Source: Metabacillus sediminilitoris (GTDB lineage Bacteria > Bacillota > Bacilli > Bacillales > Bacillaceae). Taken from it: DNA of 64,000 nucleotides. Under the pieces are notes generated by a model. It ran no database searches, was not told the DNA's origin, and saw only the letters and a list, made by a program, of their open reading frames with translations. The stretch is taken from NCBI RefSeq assembly GCF_009720625.1, contig NZ_CP046266.1, forward strand, positions 2,055,501 through 2,119,500. The letters run 5' to 3'. Numbering within the stretch: the first letter of the stretch is position 1; each line of letters begins with the position of its first letter. Shown in pieces: positions 26,986-37,382 of this stretch. The position numbers and the translations under genes were made by a program.

Positions 26986-27228
26986 CTGAAAAAGTTGATA
27001 AATTAACATTGATTGCTGAACAGTACAAATACACTATGCAATAGAAAATTAATATTTAACAATCGAAGCGCTTTCCTGTAACAAGGATTAGCGCTTAATT
27101 TCATTTAAGGGCCAGATTCTTGAAGATTAAATTTAAAAATGAGAGATTTCAAATAGTAAAGATTTAATTTTTATTTTGGTTATAATGACTCATGAGAAAG
27201 TTAACGATTTTTGAAGGACTGATTATCC

Positions 27229-27687
27229 ATGGAAAGAATCATTTTATGGTCACTGCTCATAATAGGAATCACCTTATTCTTTTATAGTTTAAGAAAAACA
27301 CCAATCAAAGATTTGATTTTAATTTTCTTATTGACCTCTTATTTCACAATATTTCTTGGTGTTCTTGTTGTAGAAGAAAAAATGATCGAATATCCAATAA
27401 GCTTTTTAAGTAACTATTTCAGTTCTAGCCTTCTTTATGAATATCTTTTACTACCAGTTGTCTGTATTTACTTTTATCAAGCAACTAATTATTCAAGATA
27501 TCCTAGCATTATTCTAAAATGTGCATTGTATACATCTGTTTTAACGAGCATTGAGGTTCTTTTGGAAAGATATACTGATTTAATTGAATATCATACTTGG
27601 ACATGGATACACACGTTTATCAGTATCTTTTTTCTAATGATGTTTATCCGTATCCTTATGAAATTAATTAACAGACATGATAGATAA
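27229..27687 (+). CDS. CBO0543-family membrane protein
   Basis: A 152-aa protein with five hydrophobic segments. The pattern YFTIFLGVLVVEEKMIEYP, then YEYLLLPVVCIYFYQATNYS, and ERYTDLIEYHTWTW is that of the CBO0543 family common in spore formers. Function unknown. A weak TGAAGGAC site lies upstream. Stand-alone unit. Confidence 0.75.
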   Translation: MERIILWSLLIIGITLFFYSLRKTPIKDLILIFLLTSYFTIFLGVLVVEEKMIEYPISFLSNYFSSSLLYEYLLLPVVCIYFYQATNYSRYPSIILKCALYTSVLTSIEVLLERYTDLIEYHTWTWIHTFISIFFLMMFIRILMKLINRHDR

Positions 27688-27883
27688 ATTGAAGACTATC
27701 CATAAGTCTTTAAGACGGATATATCAAAAAGCTTTCAACGTTTATTTTTTTATATTAAACAGGGATTAAATCCATTTTTATCTTATTAGCCACGAAATTG
27801 AGTCTGTAGTACTGATTAACAATAAAGATGTTTAAAAACGCCAGTCATGATACTCTATTGAAGGGCGCTCTTGTTGAATAATT

Positions 27884-27923
27884 AAATCCCAATTTCTCAT
27901 TTATAAATGAAATTGGGATTTTT
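27884..27923 (+). terminator. Strong terminator, near copy of 23473-23516
   Basis: AAATCCCAATTTC pairs with GAAATTGGGATTT around a CATTTATAAATG core, then TTTTT. It is preceded by the GGGCGC/TTGTTGAATAATT repeat. Confidence 0.8.
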
Positions 27924-28073
27924 TATACTGTAATACGCAAAACGTTGTAAATACGCAATTATTTTACTTAGGGGTAAAAAGAATCTTTAATCCATAAAAA
28001 ATTTTACATTGAAGACATGTTAACAACGTATTCGTATTGATAACAAGCAATAGCATCATCGAATTCTAACCAA

Positions 28074-28538
28074 TTATTTATTATTGAGGGATTTCCTGGC
28101 AGGTGTATTGTTAATAATATTGTAGCTCAAAATTAAAATGAGGATAACGAAAGCATGTATTAATGTATTGAATGGGTCGTGGTGATCAACAATAATTAAG
28201 CGGAGCATTGCTGTAATGCCAATGTAGAGAAAGTATCGCATCGGAAAATGGTAGTTCTCGCGGAAATATTTTACAATCATTGAGATAAATTCAAAATAGA
28301 GAAAAAAGACAAGGATCTGTTCGAGGAAATGTTGAAAATTGGGTGTTTCAGATGTGACAATGAATTCTACAAAATAAAAGATTTCTTTAGCCATTAAAAT
28401 ACATAAAACCGTCGCAAGTATGCTTAATGCTACATTTAAGCTGAATTGTAATATTGATGGGACAGCGGTACGAATATCCGGAAGTTTACTAAACTCAAAA
28501 ATCGCTTTTTGCGAGGTAATTCTCCACATCTCTCTCAT
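28074..28538 (-). CDS. psiE: PsiE-family membrane protein
   Basis: A 154-aa protein with four transmembrane helices, in the phosphate-starvation-inducible PsiE family: YFEFISMIVKYFRENYHFPM, RYFLYIGITAMLRLIIVDHH. Function is not well established. AAAGGGGGTTATCAATTA precedes the ATG. Monocistronic. Confidence 0.8.
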   Translation of the reverse strand: MREMWRITSQKAIFEFSKLPDIRTAVPSILQFSLNVALSILATVLCILMAKEIFYFVEFIVTSETPNFQHFLEQILVFFLYFEFISMIVKYFRENYHFPMRYFLYIGITAMLRLIIVDHHDPFNTLIHAFVILILILSYNIINNTPARKSLNNK

Positions 28539-28628
28539 TAATTGATAACCCCCTTTATCTTCACAGACACAATACTACACTATTATTCCATTAGCACTTT
28601 GTAAAAATGTCTTTAATACCTTAACAAC

Positions 28629-28832
28629 TTATTTGCTGTCTTTTCTAGAAGCATGAAAGGTCATCGTACAGCTTGTGCCGCCAACTAGAACATGCTTAAT
28701 ATACTTTTTGCATTGACATTTTGATTTACTAATACATAGCCTTCAAATTCATTGGCTTTCTTTTCTAATCTTACAATTGCTTCAAGGGTCAGCTGTTGAC
28801 AAATTTGCTCCTTATTGATGTCAAATAGATCT
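28629..28832 (-). pseudogene. HPr-like phosphocarrier remnant
   Basis: The minus strand reads EAIVRLEKKANEFEGYVLV then VNAKSILSM, the pattern of the alpha1-beta2 and Ser46 regions of HPr-like proteins (KANEF...NAKSI). The frame then breaks and continues shifted as VGGTSCTMTFHASRKDSK. The phospho-His region is not present and there is no start codon. Probably a dead Crh/HPr-like gene. Confidence 0.45.
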
Positions 28833-29578
28833 CACCATTATCATGAATTACTTTATATATTATCATCTCAAATGGAAGTTTAGTTAAAAAATGGAACATT
28901 ATCTAACACGTAAAATAAAAAATGTAATAAAATGTAACAATATTTGGTTTAATGAAGGGTTTGATAACGCAAAAGAGAAAAAAGTCTATTTTGGAAAATG
29001 GGGTAAAGCATAGAATCAAATTTGAAATTTATTATTATTATCTTATTCAACAAGAGGGCGCGATTGTTGAAGATCATTGGTAGAAAATATTCAAGATTAT
29101 CCTATACAATAAAAAAGTGACATAGACAGAAACTATAAAAAGTAACAGCCGCCATACAACTGCCGAATACAAAAGAGGCAACTTATTAAGCCCATAAAAC
29201 TTTACCAGTACCCCATGTGTTGTAACATACACTCTGCACATATGGAGTGTTGTTCACTACTTGTAAGAAAGGACTAATATGAGATGCAATAGTGAGTAAA
29301 GAGCCTTTCCTTCTAGAAAGGCTCTTTTTATTATTATTTGGCGTAATAGTATTGCTGTAGGTTCAACAAGGTTCTTCACATGTATAAACGAGTTATTTTT
29401 TGTGTAAGTAGCTTGAATATATCGGTGTTGACAGCTATAGATTTTTTATTGCAATAGGATAAATAGAAATGGAATGTATACACTATTTTTGTATGAAGAA
29501 ATATTTACCTAGTAACAGCTGTGCATAACAAGGCTGCTTGAACATAGAAATACAAGTTCTTTAAGAAGGGATGTTGTC
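28833..29578. other. Intergenic region upstream of gltB
   Basis: It contains a palindromic GGGC/TTGTTGAA repeat (29042-29072), the repeat-plus-terminator module at 29210-29335 and a TTGACA at 29428-29433 without a convincing -10 at 17 bp. No TnrA or GltC box could be recognised with confidence and no gltC is present. Confidence 0.35.
29210..29335. repeat. Dispersed repeat ending in a terminator (pair with 10038-10152)
   Basis: ATGTGTTG, an ACACTC...GAGTGT hairpin (29229-29250), TGTTCACTAC, GTGAGTAAAGAGCC and a terminator (29298-29328, AAAGAGCCTTTC/GAAAGGCTCTTTTT). The CACTC-type hairpin also recurs alone near 35790-35812. Confidence 0.6.
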
Positions 29579-32500
29579 ATGAAAAATCCTGGGTATCCTG
29601 GTCCGCAAGGTTTGTATCACCCTGAATATGAACATGAAGCTTGTGGAATTGGAATGGTCGCTAATATAAATGGAAAAAAGACCCATGATATTGTTGAATA
29701 TGCTATAACGATTTTATGTAATTTGGAACACAGGGGCGGACAATCAGCAGACACGAGTACCGGGGATGGAGCAGGGATTCTTACTCAAATTCCCCATTCA
29801 TTTTTTGAGAAACAATGTGAAAAAGAAAATATTGAACTCCCTGAAGCGGGTAAATACGGGATTGGTATGATCTTTTTACCACAGGATCCAGAAGTTAGAA
29901 AAAAAACTCAAAAACAAATTGAAAACGTCATTAAAGAGGAAGGGCAGGTCTTTCTAGGTTGGAGGACTGTTCCGGTTAATGATTCTTTTGTTGGTGACAT
30001 GGCCAAAAAATCAAAACCGTTTATCCGTCAAATGTTTATTGCTTCTTCTCTTAATCCACATGATCAAAATGATTTCGATAGAAAATTATATGTGATCCGT
30101 AAACGGTTAGAAAAAGAAGTGTGCCCTTCAGATAAGGAGCATCAAGAAGGGATGTATGTTTGCAGTTTATCCTCAAGAACCATTGTCTATAAAGGCATGT
30201 TAATTCCTGAACAGTTGGATTCCTTTTATGTTGACTTAAATCATCGTGATTTTAAGTCTGCACTAGCCCTTGTTCATTCGCGATTTAGTACAAACACGTT
30301 TCCTAGCTGGGAAAGAGCTCATCCAAACCGGTTTACGATCCATAATGGAGAATTTAATACGATTAAAGGAAATGTTAAATGGATGCAGGCTAGAGAGGCT
30401 CTTTGTGAATCTAAGTTATTTGGAGACAAGGATTATCAAAAGTTATTTCCGGTCATCGATACGGATGGCAGTGATTCTTCCATGTTTGATAATTGTTTTG
30501 AATTTCTGCATCTTTCAGGACGTTCACTTGCGCATACAGCGATGATGATGATTCCCGAGCCATGGGCACATGATGAAAAAATGGATGAAGCTAAGAAGGC
30601 ATTCTATCAATTTCATAGCTGTTTAATGGAGCCATGGGATGGTCCTGCTGCTGTTGTATTTACGAATGGAAAACAAATCGGGGCATGTCTTGACCGGAAT
30701 GGGCTGCGTCCTGCCCGTTATTATGTAACAAAAGACGGTATGATTGTTTTGGGTTCTGAGGTAGGCGCATTGGATATTTTTGTTGAGGATATTGAATATA
30801 AAGGAAGACTTCTCCCAGGGAAAATGCTCCTTGTTGATTTGGAAAAGGGCAAAATTATTCCGGATGAAGATATTAAAATGCAAATCGCCTCAGAGTATCC
30901 GTATAAAGATTGGTTAGCAGAACATTTAGTTCATATTGATGATCTGCCTGAAACGGACAGTCATCAACAAGTTATTAATACAGATGAACGACTCAAACAG
31001 CAACTTGCATTTGGGTATACAAACGAAGACCTCAATAAAATTTTGAAGCCGATGGTTACAGATAAGCATGATCCCATTGGTTCGATGGGGTATGATTCTC
31101 CCCTTGCGGTTTTATCAAAAAGACCACAGTTGCTATATAACTATTTCAAACAGCTTTTTGCCCAGGTAACCAATCCGCCGATTGATGCCATTCGGGAGAA
31201 GATTATTACTTCCGTTTTAACAACAATTGGACCACAGAAAAACATAATTAAACCTGAGCCTGAAAGTTGTCAACAAATTCAGCTTCAGACACCGATTTTG
31301 ACGAATAGTCAGTTAGAAAAACTTCACTATTCCAGCTTTAAAACGGAAACACTATCCATCCTGTTTCCTGTTGAAACAGCTACACCCAATTTTGAAAAAA
31401 TTTTAAATAGCTTATTTTTAAAAGCTGACACCGCCATCGACAGTGGTATTTCTTTACTGGTTTTATCTGATCGCGGAGTCGATGCCGAATATGCCGCGTT
31501 GCCAGCTCTGCTCGCAGTCTCAGGATTGCATCATCACCTAATTCGAAAAGGAACACGATCAAAGGTAAGCATCATTGTTGAATCGGCGGAACCAAGAGAG
31601 GTCCATCATTTTGCAGCATTACTTGGTTTCGGGGCGGAAGCGATCAATCCTTATTTAGCCTTTGAGTCTCTAAGGGGTTTGATTGAAATCGGTGATATAC
31701 GCGAAACAGAAGTCGACAAGGTTATTAACACATACATTTTGACAGCAACCGATGGGATCGTTAAGGTGTTATCGAAAATGGGGATATCAACCATTCAAAG
31801 TTATATTGGAGCACAAATATTTGAGGCAATCGGGATTGATCAAGGCGTAATCGAGAAATATTTTACTGAAACGGCTTCACGAATAGAGGGTATTGGGTTG
31901 GATATCATTGCCGAAGAAGTGATGATGAGGCATAAACGAGCATTTGATCCGACAAGAGGCGTGGAGAGGACATTGGATTCAGGTGATGATTTTCAGTGGC
32001 GCCATGACGGAGAAGATCACCAATACAACCCTCGGACCATACATCTATTACAGCAAGCATGCCGAACGAATAATTATAAACTTTTTAAAGAGTATTCAGC
32101 ATTATTGACAGACCCTAGCGACAATCTTCAATCCATTCGCGGCATGTTGGCTTTTAAAAAACGGGAACCTATACCGTTGGACGAGGTAGAGTCTGTTGAA
32201 GAAATTTGTAAGAGGTTTAAAACGGGAGCGATGTCATACGGTTCCATTAGTCGTGAAGCCCACGAATCACTTGCCATTGCCATGAACAAAATTGGGGCAA
32301 GAAGCAACTCGGGAGAAGGTGGAGAGGACCCGGCGAGATTTACACCGGATCCAAATGGGCAATTGAGGCGCAGTGCGATTAAACAAGTAGCATCAGGCCG
32401 ATTCGGAGTGACAAGTCATTATCTTGTAAATGCTGATGAAATCCAAATTAAGGTTGCCCAAGGTGCCAAGCCGGGAGAAGGGGGACATCTTCCCGGAAAA

Positions 32501-34174
32501 AAAGTATATCCATGGATTGCCGAGGTTAGGGGCTCAACAACTGGCGTAGGATTGATTTCGCCGCCGCCCCACCATGATATTTATTCCATTGAAGACTTGG
32601 CGGAATTAATTCATAACTTAAAAAATGCAAATCCATCCGCCAGAATTAGTGTCAAGCTTGTATCGGAAGCCGGTGTCGGAACCATTGCAGCAGGTGTTGC
32701 CAAAGGAAGAGCCGATGTTGTTCTGATTAGTGGATATGACGGCGGAACGGGGGCTGCGCCAAGGACAAGCTTAAAGCATGCAGGATTGCCGTGGGAACTG
32801 GGCTTAGCCGAAACACATCAAACATTGCTGTTAAATCGTCTTCGTGATCGAATCGTCGTGGAAACGGATGGGAAATTGATGACAGGCCGGGATGTTGTAA
32901 TTGCTGCCTTACTTGGGGCAGAGGAATATGGATTTTCAACGGCACCGTTAGTTGTATTAGGATGTGTCATCATGAGGGTATGCCACCTCGATACTTGTCC
33001 GGTAGGCGTTGCCACACAAAACCCCGAGTTACGGAAAAAATTTACGGGTGAACCGGAGCATGTAATCAACTTTATGAGATTCATCGCCTTGGAAGTAAGA
33101 GAGCTAATGGCCGAACTCGGATTCCGCACGGTCAATGAAATGATTGGAAGGACTGATGTTTTAGAGACAAATCAAGCGATTAACCATTGGAAAGCAAAAG
33201 GGGTAGATCTTTCTGCTCTTCTCTATCAGCCTGAAGTTCCGAAAAATACCAGCCGTTATGCCACGGTTGAACAGGTTCATGGACTTGATAAAACAATGGA
33301 CAAACAAGAGTTGATCCCTTTATGTAAAGAAGCGCTTGAAGACCAGGAACCTATTAAGGCGACTTTGTCGATACGGAACATTAACCGAGTCGCTGGGACC
33401 ATGTTAGGGAGTGAAATAACAAAACGGTATGGTGCCAAGGGGCTGCCTGAGGATACGATTCACCTAACTTTTACTGGCTCTGCCGGACAAAGCTTTGCTG
33501 CCTTTATTCCACCCGGATTAACGATGAGACTAGTAGGAGATGCCAATGATTTTATCGGTAAAGGTTTATCGGGGGGGAAAATTATTGTTCGCCCTTCTCG
33601 GAGGGCTACCTTTACCTGGGAAAATAATATCATTGTCGGAAACGTTGCCTTTTACGGGGCAACGGCAGGAGAAGCCTATATCAGCGGAATTGCCGGAGAG
33701 CGCTTTTGTGTGAGGAATAGCGGAGCAAATGTGGTCGTAGAAGGTGTGGGCGACCATGGTTGTGAATACATGACAGGTGGAACAGTGATTGTACTGGGGG
33801 AAACAGGGAAAAACTTCGCAGCCGGTATGTCGGGTGGTGTTGCGTATGTCTTGGATATAACAAACGATTTTCGAGTCAAATGTAATCAGGCTCAAGTTTA
33901 TCTCGACCCTATTCAAGATGCGTCAGAACTCCAACTTGTCCACCAAATGATTGAAAAGCATGTTCAATATACGCATAGTCCTCTTGGGGAGAGAGTGTTA
34001 AATAGCTGGGCAGATATGAGTAAGAAATTTGTCAGAGTCATTCCGAAGGACTATTTGGAAATGAAAGAGCGAATTAAGCGACTGCTAGAGGAAGGGTTAA
34101 GTGAACATCAAGCAGCACTCCGGGCATTTGAAGAAAGCCAAAAAGCAGTGAAAGCGATAAAAGAGGGAGGGTAA
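29579..34174 (+). CDS. gltB: Glutamate synthase (NADPH) large subunit
   Basis: A 1531-aa enzyme that transfers glutamine amide nitrogen to 2-oxoglutarate. The class-II amidotransferase domain begins at the catalytic Cys22 after a short propeptide ([14 protein letters not shown]). A central domain follows at about 470-770 and the FMN synthase domain at about 800-1190 ([40 protein letters not shown]). The 3Fe-4S cysteines are C1129, C1135 and C1140 ([16 protein letters not shown]), and the GXGXG repeat domain is at about 1270-1460. AGAAGGGATG precedes the ATG. It is followed after 3 bp by the small subunit. Called gltA in B. subtilis nomenclature. Confidence 0.97.
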   Translation: MKNPGYPGPQGLYHPEYEHEACGIGMVANINGKKTHDIVEYAITILCNLEHRGGQSADTSTGDGAGILTQIPHSFFEKQCEKENIELPEAGKYGIGMIFLPQDPEVRKKTQKQIENVIKEEGQVFLGWRTVPVNDSFVGDMAKKSKPFIRQMFIASSLNPHDQNDFDRKLYVIRKRLEKEVCPSDKEHQEGMYVCSLSSRTIVYKGMLIPEQLDSFYVDLNHRDFKSALALVHSRFSTNTFPSWERAHPNRFTIHNGEFNTIKGNVKWMQAREALCESKLFGDKDYQKLFPVIDTDGSDSSMFDNCFEFLHLSGRSLAHTAMMMIPEPWAHDEKMDEAKKAFYQFHSCLMEPWDGPAAVVFTNGKQIGACLDRNGLRPARYYVTKDGMIVLGSEVGALDIFVEDIEYKGRLLPGKMLLVDLEKGKIIPDEDIKMQIASEYPYKDWLAEHLVHIDDLPETDSHQQVINTDERLKQQLAFGYTNEDLNKILKPMVTDKHDPIGSMGYDSPLAVLSKRPQLLYNYFKQLFAQVTNPPIDAIREKIITSVLTTIGPQKNIIKPEPESCQQIQLQTPILTNSQLEKLHYSSFKTETLSILFPVETATPNFEKILNSLFLKADTAIDSGISLLVLSDRGVDAEYAALPALLAVSGLHHHLIRKGTRSKVSIIVESAEPREVHHFAALLGFGAEAINPYLAFESLRGLIEIGDIRETEVDKVINTYILTATDGIVKVLSKMGISTIQSYIGAQIFEAIGIDQGVIEKYFTETASRIEGIGLDIIAEEVMMRHKRAFDPTRGVERTLDSGDDFQWRHDGEDHQYNPRTIHLLQQACRTNNYKLFKEYSALLTDPSDNLQSIRGMLAFKKREPIPLDEVESVEEICKRFKTGAMSYGSISREAHESLAIAMNKIGARSNSGEGGEDPARFTPDPNGQLRRSAIKQVASGRFGVTSHYLVNADEIQIKVAQGAKPGEGGHLPGKKVYPWIAEVRGSTTGVGLISPPPHHDIYSIEDLAELIHNLKNANPSARISVKLVSEAGVGTIAAGVAKGRADVVLISGYDGGTGAAPRTSLKHAGLPWELGLAETHQTLLLNRLRDRIVVETDGKLMTGRDVVIAALLGAEEYGFSTAPLVVLGCVIMRVCHLDTCPVGVATQNPELRKKFTGEPEHVINFMRFIALEVRELMAELGFRTVNEMIGRTDVLETNQAINHWKAKGVDLSALLYQPEVPKNTSRYATVEQVHGLDKTMDKQELIPLCKEALEDQEPIKATLSIRNINRVAGTMLGSEITKRYGAKGLPEDTIHLTFTGSAGQSFAAFIPPGLTMRLVGDANDFIGKGLSGGKIIVRPSRRATFTWENNIIVGNVAFYGATAGEAYISGIAGERFCVRNSGANVVVEGVGDHGCEYMTGGTVIVLGETGKNFAAGMSGGVAYVLDITNDFRVKCNQAQVYLDPIQDASELQLVHQMIEKHVQYTHSPLGERVLNSWADMSKKFVRVIPKDYLEMKERIKRLLEEGLSEHQAALRAFEESQKAVKAIKEGG

Positions 34175-34177
34175 GCG

Positions 34178-35662
34178 ATGGGAAAACCAACTGGTTTTAT
34201 GGACTACGAACGCCAATCAAGGCACGAACGTGACCCTAAGACACGAACGGATGATTGGGATGTTTATACGTTACCTCTTGAAGAACATGAATTAAAAGAA
34301 CAAGGTGCTCGTTGCATGGATTGCGGGATTCCAACTTGTCATACGGGTATTATGATAAACGGGATGACTTCAGGTTGTCCCGTACATCACCTTATACCGG
34401 AGTGGAATGATTTAGTTTACCAAGGCCAATGGGAGGAAGCCCTGAAGCGAGAGCATAAGATGAATAACTTTCCAGAATTCACCGGACTAGCTTGTCCGGC
34501 CCCGTGTGAAGGAGCTTGTGTCCTTGGAATTAATGAGCCACCGGTTGCCATCAGGACAATTGAGCTGGAAATCATTAATCGAGGCTTTAAGGAAGGTTGG
34601 GTGAAACCGGAGCCTCCAAAGACCCGGACGGATAAAAAGGTTTCAGTTGTTGGTTCGGGTCCAGCCGGATTGGCTTGTGCAGCCCAACTTAATAAAGCGG
34701 GACACCGTGTCACTGTTTTTGAGCGTCATGATCGTGTTGGGGGTCTTTTAACGTATGGGATACCTGAAATGAAGCTTCCTTATTCTGTTGTTGAGAGAAG
34801 GGTCAATATTCTTAAAGAAGAGGGGATTACCTTCGTAACAAATACAGACGTGGGCAAGGACTATCCCATTACTAAGTTACAATCTGAATTTGATGCGATC
34901 GTTCTATGCGGCGGTTCAACAAAACATCGTGATATACAAGTAGAAGGAAGAGAGCTAAAAGGAATCCATTTTGCCATGGATTTTCTTCATGCCAATACAA
35001 AAAGTTTATTGGATTCCAACCTTGAGAACGGTGAGTATATATCCGCAAAAGACAAAGATGTGGTTGTCATTGGCGGTGGGGATACAGGTGTAGATTGTTT
35101 GGCTACTTCTGTACGTCATAAATGCAAAAGCTTAACACAATTTGATATTTATCAGAAAAAGGGCGAAGTTCGGGAAGATGATAATCCATGGCCGCAATGG
35201 CCCGTTATCCATCAAGTGGAGTATGGCCAAAAAGAAGCCGCAGCCACGTTCGGTGATGATCCTCGAGCCTATGCGGTGATGACGAAAAGGTTTGTGGGGG
35301 ATGAAAATGGGCATGTCAAAGAAATTCATACCATTAACGTTGAAACCACAACCGATGAAAACGGACAGAGAATTCGAAAAGAAATCCCTGGTACAGAAAA
35401 AATCTGGCCCGCTCAGTTAGTATTACTCGCGATTGGATTTAGTGGTCCAGAGCAGGATTTACTTCAAAAAATGAACGTCGAGACTGATAATCGTTCAAAT
35501 GTAAAGGCTGAGTATGGAAAATATAAAACAAATATCGAAGGGGTTTTTGCTGCAGGTGATATGCGTCGTGGTCAAAGTCTTATCGTCTGGGCTATAAATG
35601 AAGGAAGAGGTGCTGCTAGGGAGTGTGATAGATATTTAATGGATGAAACAAATTTACCTTAG
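34178..35662 (+). CDS. gltD: Glutamate synthase (NADPH) small subunit
   Basis: A 494-aa FAD/NADPH and 4Fe-4S electron-input subunit. N-terminal ferredoxin-like cysteines lie in CMDCGIPTCHTG, GCPVHHLIPEW and CPAPCEGACVLG. The FAD site is VVGSGPAGLACAAQLNKAGH (about 153-172) and the NADPH site VVVIGGGDTGVDCLAT (about 290-305). The C-terminal GVFAAGDMRRGQSLIVWA closes the FAD domain. It is co-transcribed with gltB; the spacing of 3 bp and the overlapping GGAGGG suggest coupled translation. Confidence 0.97.
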   Translation: MGKPTGFMDYERQSRHERDPKTRTDDWDVYTLPLEEHELKEQGARCMDCGIPTCHTGIMINGMTSGCPVHHLIPEWNDLVYQGQWEEALKREHKMNNFPEFTGLACPAPCEGACVLGINEPPVAIRTIELEIINRGFKEGWVKPEPPKTRTDKKVSVVGSGPAGLACAAQLNKAGHRVTVFERHDRVGGLLTYGIPEMKLPYSVVERRVNILKEEGITFVTNTDVGKDYPITKLQSEFDAIVLCGGSTKHRDIQVEGRELKGIHFAMDFLHANTKSLLDSNLENGEYISAKDKDVVVIGGGDTGVDCLATSVRHKCKSLTQFDIYQKKGEVREDDNPWPQWPVIHQVEYGQKEAAATFGDDPRAYAVMTKRFVGDENGHVKEIHTINVETTTDENGQRIRKEIPGTEKIWPAQLVLLAIGFSGPEQDLLQKMNVETDNRSNVKAEYGKYKTNIEGVFAAGDMRRGQSLIVWAINEGRGAARECDRYLMDETNLP

Positions 35663-35918
35663 AATAGTACATGTAATTAGAACTAAAATGTCTACCCAGG
35701 CATTATCTTAATAGTAGTCACACATTTTCTTTTATTAACTTTCATAAGTAGTTTAAAGACTGTTATTTGCTTAGGTTATATAAAGTCACACTCTACACAC
35801 ATGTGGAGTGCGTGAACAAAAGAAGAAGGTGAAACGTTTTTGCTGAATTACACATCCAAATCATTTTACACATCCTCCGACCACGAGGTATCTTAGTAAG
35901 TAGAAAAGCGAATTAATC

Positions 35919-35975
35919 AACGTTTCTTACACATTGTAAGGAACGTTTTTATTTATCACCAATATAATTCATACA
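35919..35975 (+). repeat. Terminator-type repeat (pair with 42022-42080)
   Basis: AACGTTTCTTAC pairs with GTAAGGAACGTT, loop ACATT, then T; followed by ATATAATTCATACAAAAA. Hairpin and trailing sequence both recur after the helicase gene. Confidence 0.75.
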
Positions 35976-36073
35976 AAAATCGTATGCTTACTTGTCCTTA
36001 ATCAAGCAGAAATAAATATGGTAAGGCATAGTATTAAGGTAAAAAAGAAAAAATAAAGTTCGTTAACCAACAT

Positions 36074-36205
36074 GAAACACTCATAAATGTTGTTTTTCAA
36101 TGTTTGTAAGTGTTTTTTATTTTGGAAATGCGTACATTATACAAATCTTGTTATAGCTTAACAGGGGAGTGATAGGTGCGATAAAATAGTTTTGTCACAA
36201 AATAT
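36074..36205 (+). repeat. Dispersed repeat (pair with 49088-49215)
   Basis: A hairpin ending TTTGTAAGTGTTTTTT, then TATAGCTTAACAGGGGAGTG, ATAGGTGCGATAAAATAGTT and TTGTCA. The 49-kb copy has the same order with about 80% identity by eye over its tail. The first part acts as a terminator hairpin; the conserved tail is unexplained. Confidence 0.65.
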
Positions 36206-36296
36206 TCACTTTTTTATGTAAAACACACAGCCCCTTTTCTTCATTTAACACTATATCTCCTAATGAAAAGAATTTACTTAGAAGAAAGGGCAGTGA

Positions 36297-36410
36297 TTGA
36301 ATACGGCAAAATATCGAATGGTGCGTACTGATTTTGGGAAGAATCCGATTGTTTCAGAGGAGATGACTCCTGAGGAAAAGTATTTTTATCTCTATCTTCT
36401 TATTTTCTAA
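36297..36410 (+). pseudogene. DnaD-like replication protein, N-terminal fragment
   Basis: A TTG start with AGAAAGGG upstream opens 37 codons: NTAKYRMVRTDFGKNPIVSE, EMTPEEKYFYLYLLIF. This is the N-terminus of phage/plasmid-type DnaD-domain primosome proteins (MAKYRxVRTDFW...MTPEDKYFYLYLLTN). It stops where the real proteins continue for some 200-300 residues. A prophage or plasmid relic. Confidence 0.75.
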
Positions 36411-36559
36411 AAATGGCATTAATAAATAGAATGATCCAAACTTTCGAAAAGTGAATTTTTTTTAAAAGCACTGTTATATTTCGACAACGTTTTTAGTTAA
36501 CGTACCTTATACTTTTAATTGGATAGAGGAATTGATAGAAGATCGTAAAGTAGATTAAA

Positions 36560-36588
36560 CAAGCGCCAGTTTACTCTGTGCGCTTTTT
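36560..36588 (+). terminator. Rho-independent terminator
   Basis: AAGCGC pairs with GCGCTT followed by TTT. It follows a short unassigned frame ending NWIEELIEDRKVD. Confidence 0.6.
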
Positions 36589-36685
36589 ACCTTTCATCAT
36601 ATTGGATTAGATATTTTAAGGAAAAGGACAATCTATCAGTTTATGAAACATCAAAACTCAGATTGAGTTAGGCGGAGGGATTTAG

Positions 36686-37333
36686 GTGAGTGTAAACATC
36701 GAAGTACAGCTGATTGATCATTATGCTAAATTAGAAGATAAAGTTTTGGTAGAGTTAGCTCAAAATGGAGATAGTGAGTCGTTGGTTTTTTTAATTAATA
36801 AATATCAGCATTTTGTTCGTATGAAGACGAGACCTTACTTTTTAATTGGCGGAGATAAAGAAGATCTTGTTCAAGAGGGAATGATTGGTTTATATAAAGC
36901 GATTCGAGATTTTAGAGAGGAAAAGATTGTCAGCTTTCATTCTTTTGCTGACCTTTGTATCACTAGACAGATCATAACAGCGATCAAAACGGCTAATCGT
37001 CAGAAACATGGCCCTTTAAATTCATCTATTTCCTTGGACAAGCCTCTTACTAGTGAGGAATCAAATTATACTCTTATGGATATGATCCCTGGAGAAAAAA
37101 TAACGAATCCGGAAGCATTCATAATTAACCAAGAACAAGCTAATGATATAGAACTAAAAATAATAGAATTACTAAGTGATTTAGAAAGAAGAGTGTTGAC
37201 TTTATATATGGATGGACAATCCTATGCAGAAATTTCTAAAGAACTTAACACACATGTAAAGTCAATTGATAATGCTCTTCAACGAGTAAAAAGAAAATTG
37301 GAACGACATCTCGATATACGAAAGGTTATCTGA
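36686..37333 (+). CDS. SigH-like RNA polymerase sigma factor (sigma-70 family)
   Basis: A 215-aa factor closely patterned on Bacillus SigH. Region 2 includes YFLIGGDKEDLVQEGMIGLY (core binding) and SFADLCITRQIITAIKTANR (-10 recognition). Region 4 includes LLSDLERRVLTLYMDGQSYA and ELNTHVKSIDNALQRVKRKL (-35 HTH). The N-terminus (IEVQLIDHYAKLEDKVLVEL) is shorter and different from canonical SigH. The true sigH lies beside rlmB, yacP (rae1), rpmG and secE, which are absent here, so this is probably a second, paralogous SigH-type factor. GTG start with GGCGGAGGG upstream. Confidence 0.85.
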   Translation: MSVNIEVQLIDHYAKLEDKVLVELAQNGDSESLVFLINKYQHFVRMKTRPYFLIGGDKEDLVQEGMIGLYKAIRDFREEKIVSFHSFADLCITRQIITAIKTANRQKHGPLNSSISLDKPLTSEESNYTLMDMIPGEKITNPEAFIINQEQANDIELKIIELLSDLERRVLTLYMDGQSYAEISKELNTHVKSIDNALQRVKRKLERHLDIRKVI

Positions 37334-37382
37334 CCTTGAACCTAATTATGATAGTATCATTAAATAGAAAGGAAAAAGGAAT

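Larger units (their letters stand above)
25440..26990 (-). mobile_element. IS110-family insertion sequence
   Basis: An intact IS110-type transposase gene with ~270 bp of non-coding, GC-richer DNA upstream, as in the IS110 group whose left end encodes the bridge RNA. IS110 elements lack long inverted repeats, so the limits given are approximate. On the left (25379-25440) lies MKIKLCKEEKKAILKK, resembling the start of a DUF2164 protein; on the right lies an unidentified C-terminal scrap (EKVDKLTLIAEQYKYTMQ). Confidence 0.8.
12626..29072. repeat. Dispersed GGGC/TTGTTGAA intergenic repeat family
   Basis: Short related sequences with consensus about TTAAGGGCC-ATTGTTGAATAA occur near 12626, 13119, 14588, 15509, 17048, 18166, 24548, 25303, 27102, 27853 and 29042 (partial at 23448). 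The 29042 copy is an imperfect palindrome (TTCAACAA...TTGTTGAA). They separate single-gene units and often sit just before a hairpin. I saw none before 12 kb or after 29.1 kb. Confidence 0.55.
35663..36296. other. Intergenic, repeat-rich
   Basis: It holds a CACTC...GAGTG hairpin at 35790-35812, a terminator repeat (35919-35950) and a second repeat (36074-36205). No intact gene seen. Confidence 0.4.

Noticed and set aside
28833..29578. TnrA or GltC operator for gltB
   Set aside because: No sequence matched TGTNANAWWWTNTNACA or the GltC boxes well enough by eye.
32727..33135. Long minus-strand open frames inside gltB, and similar ones inside other genes
   Set aside because: They are shadows of strongly coding plus-strand sequence with no start signals.
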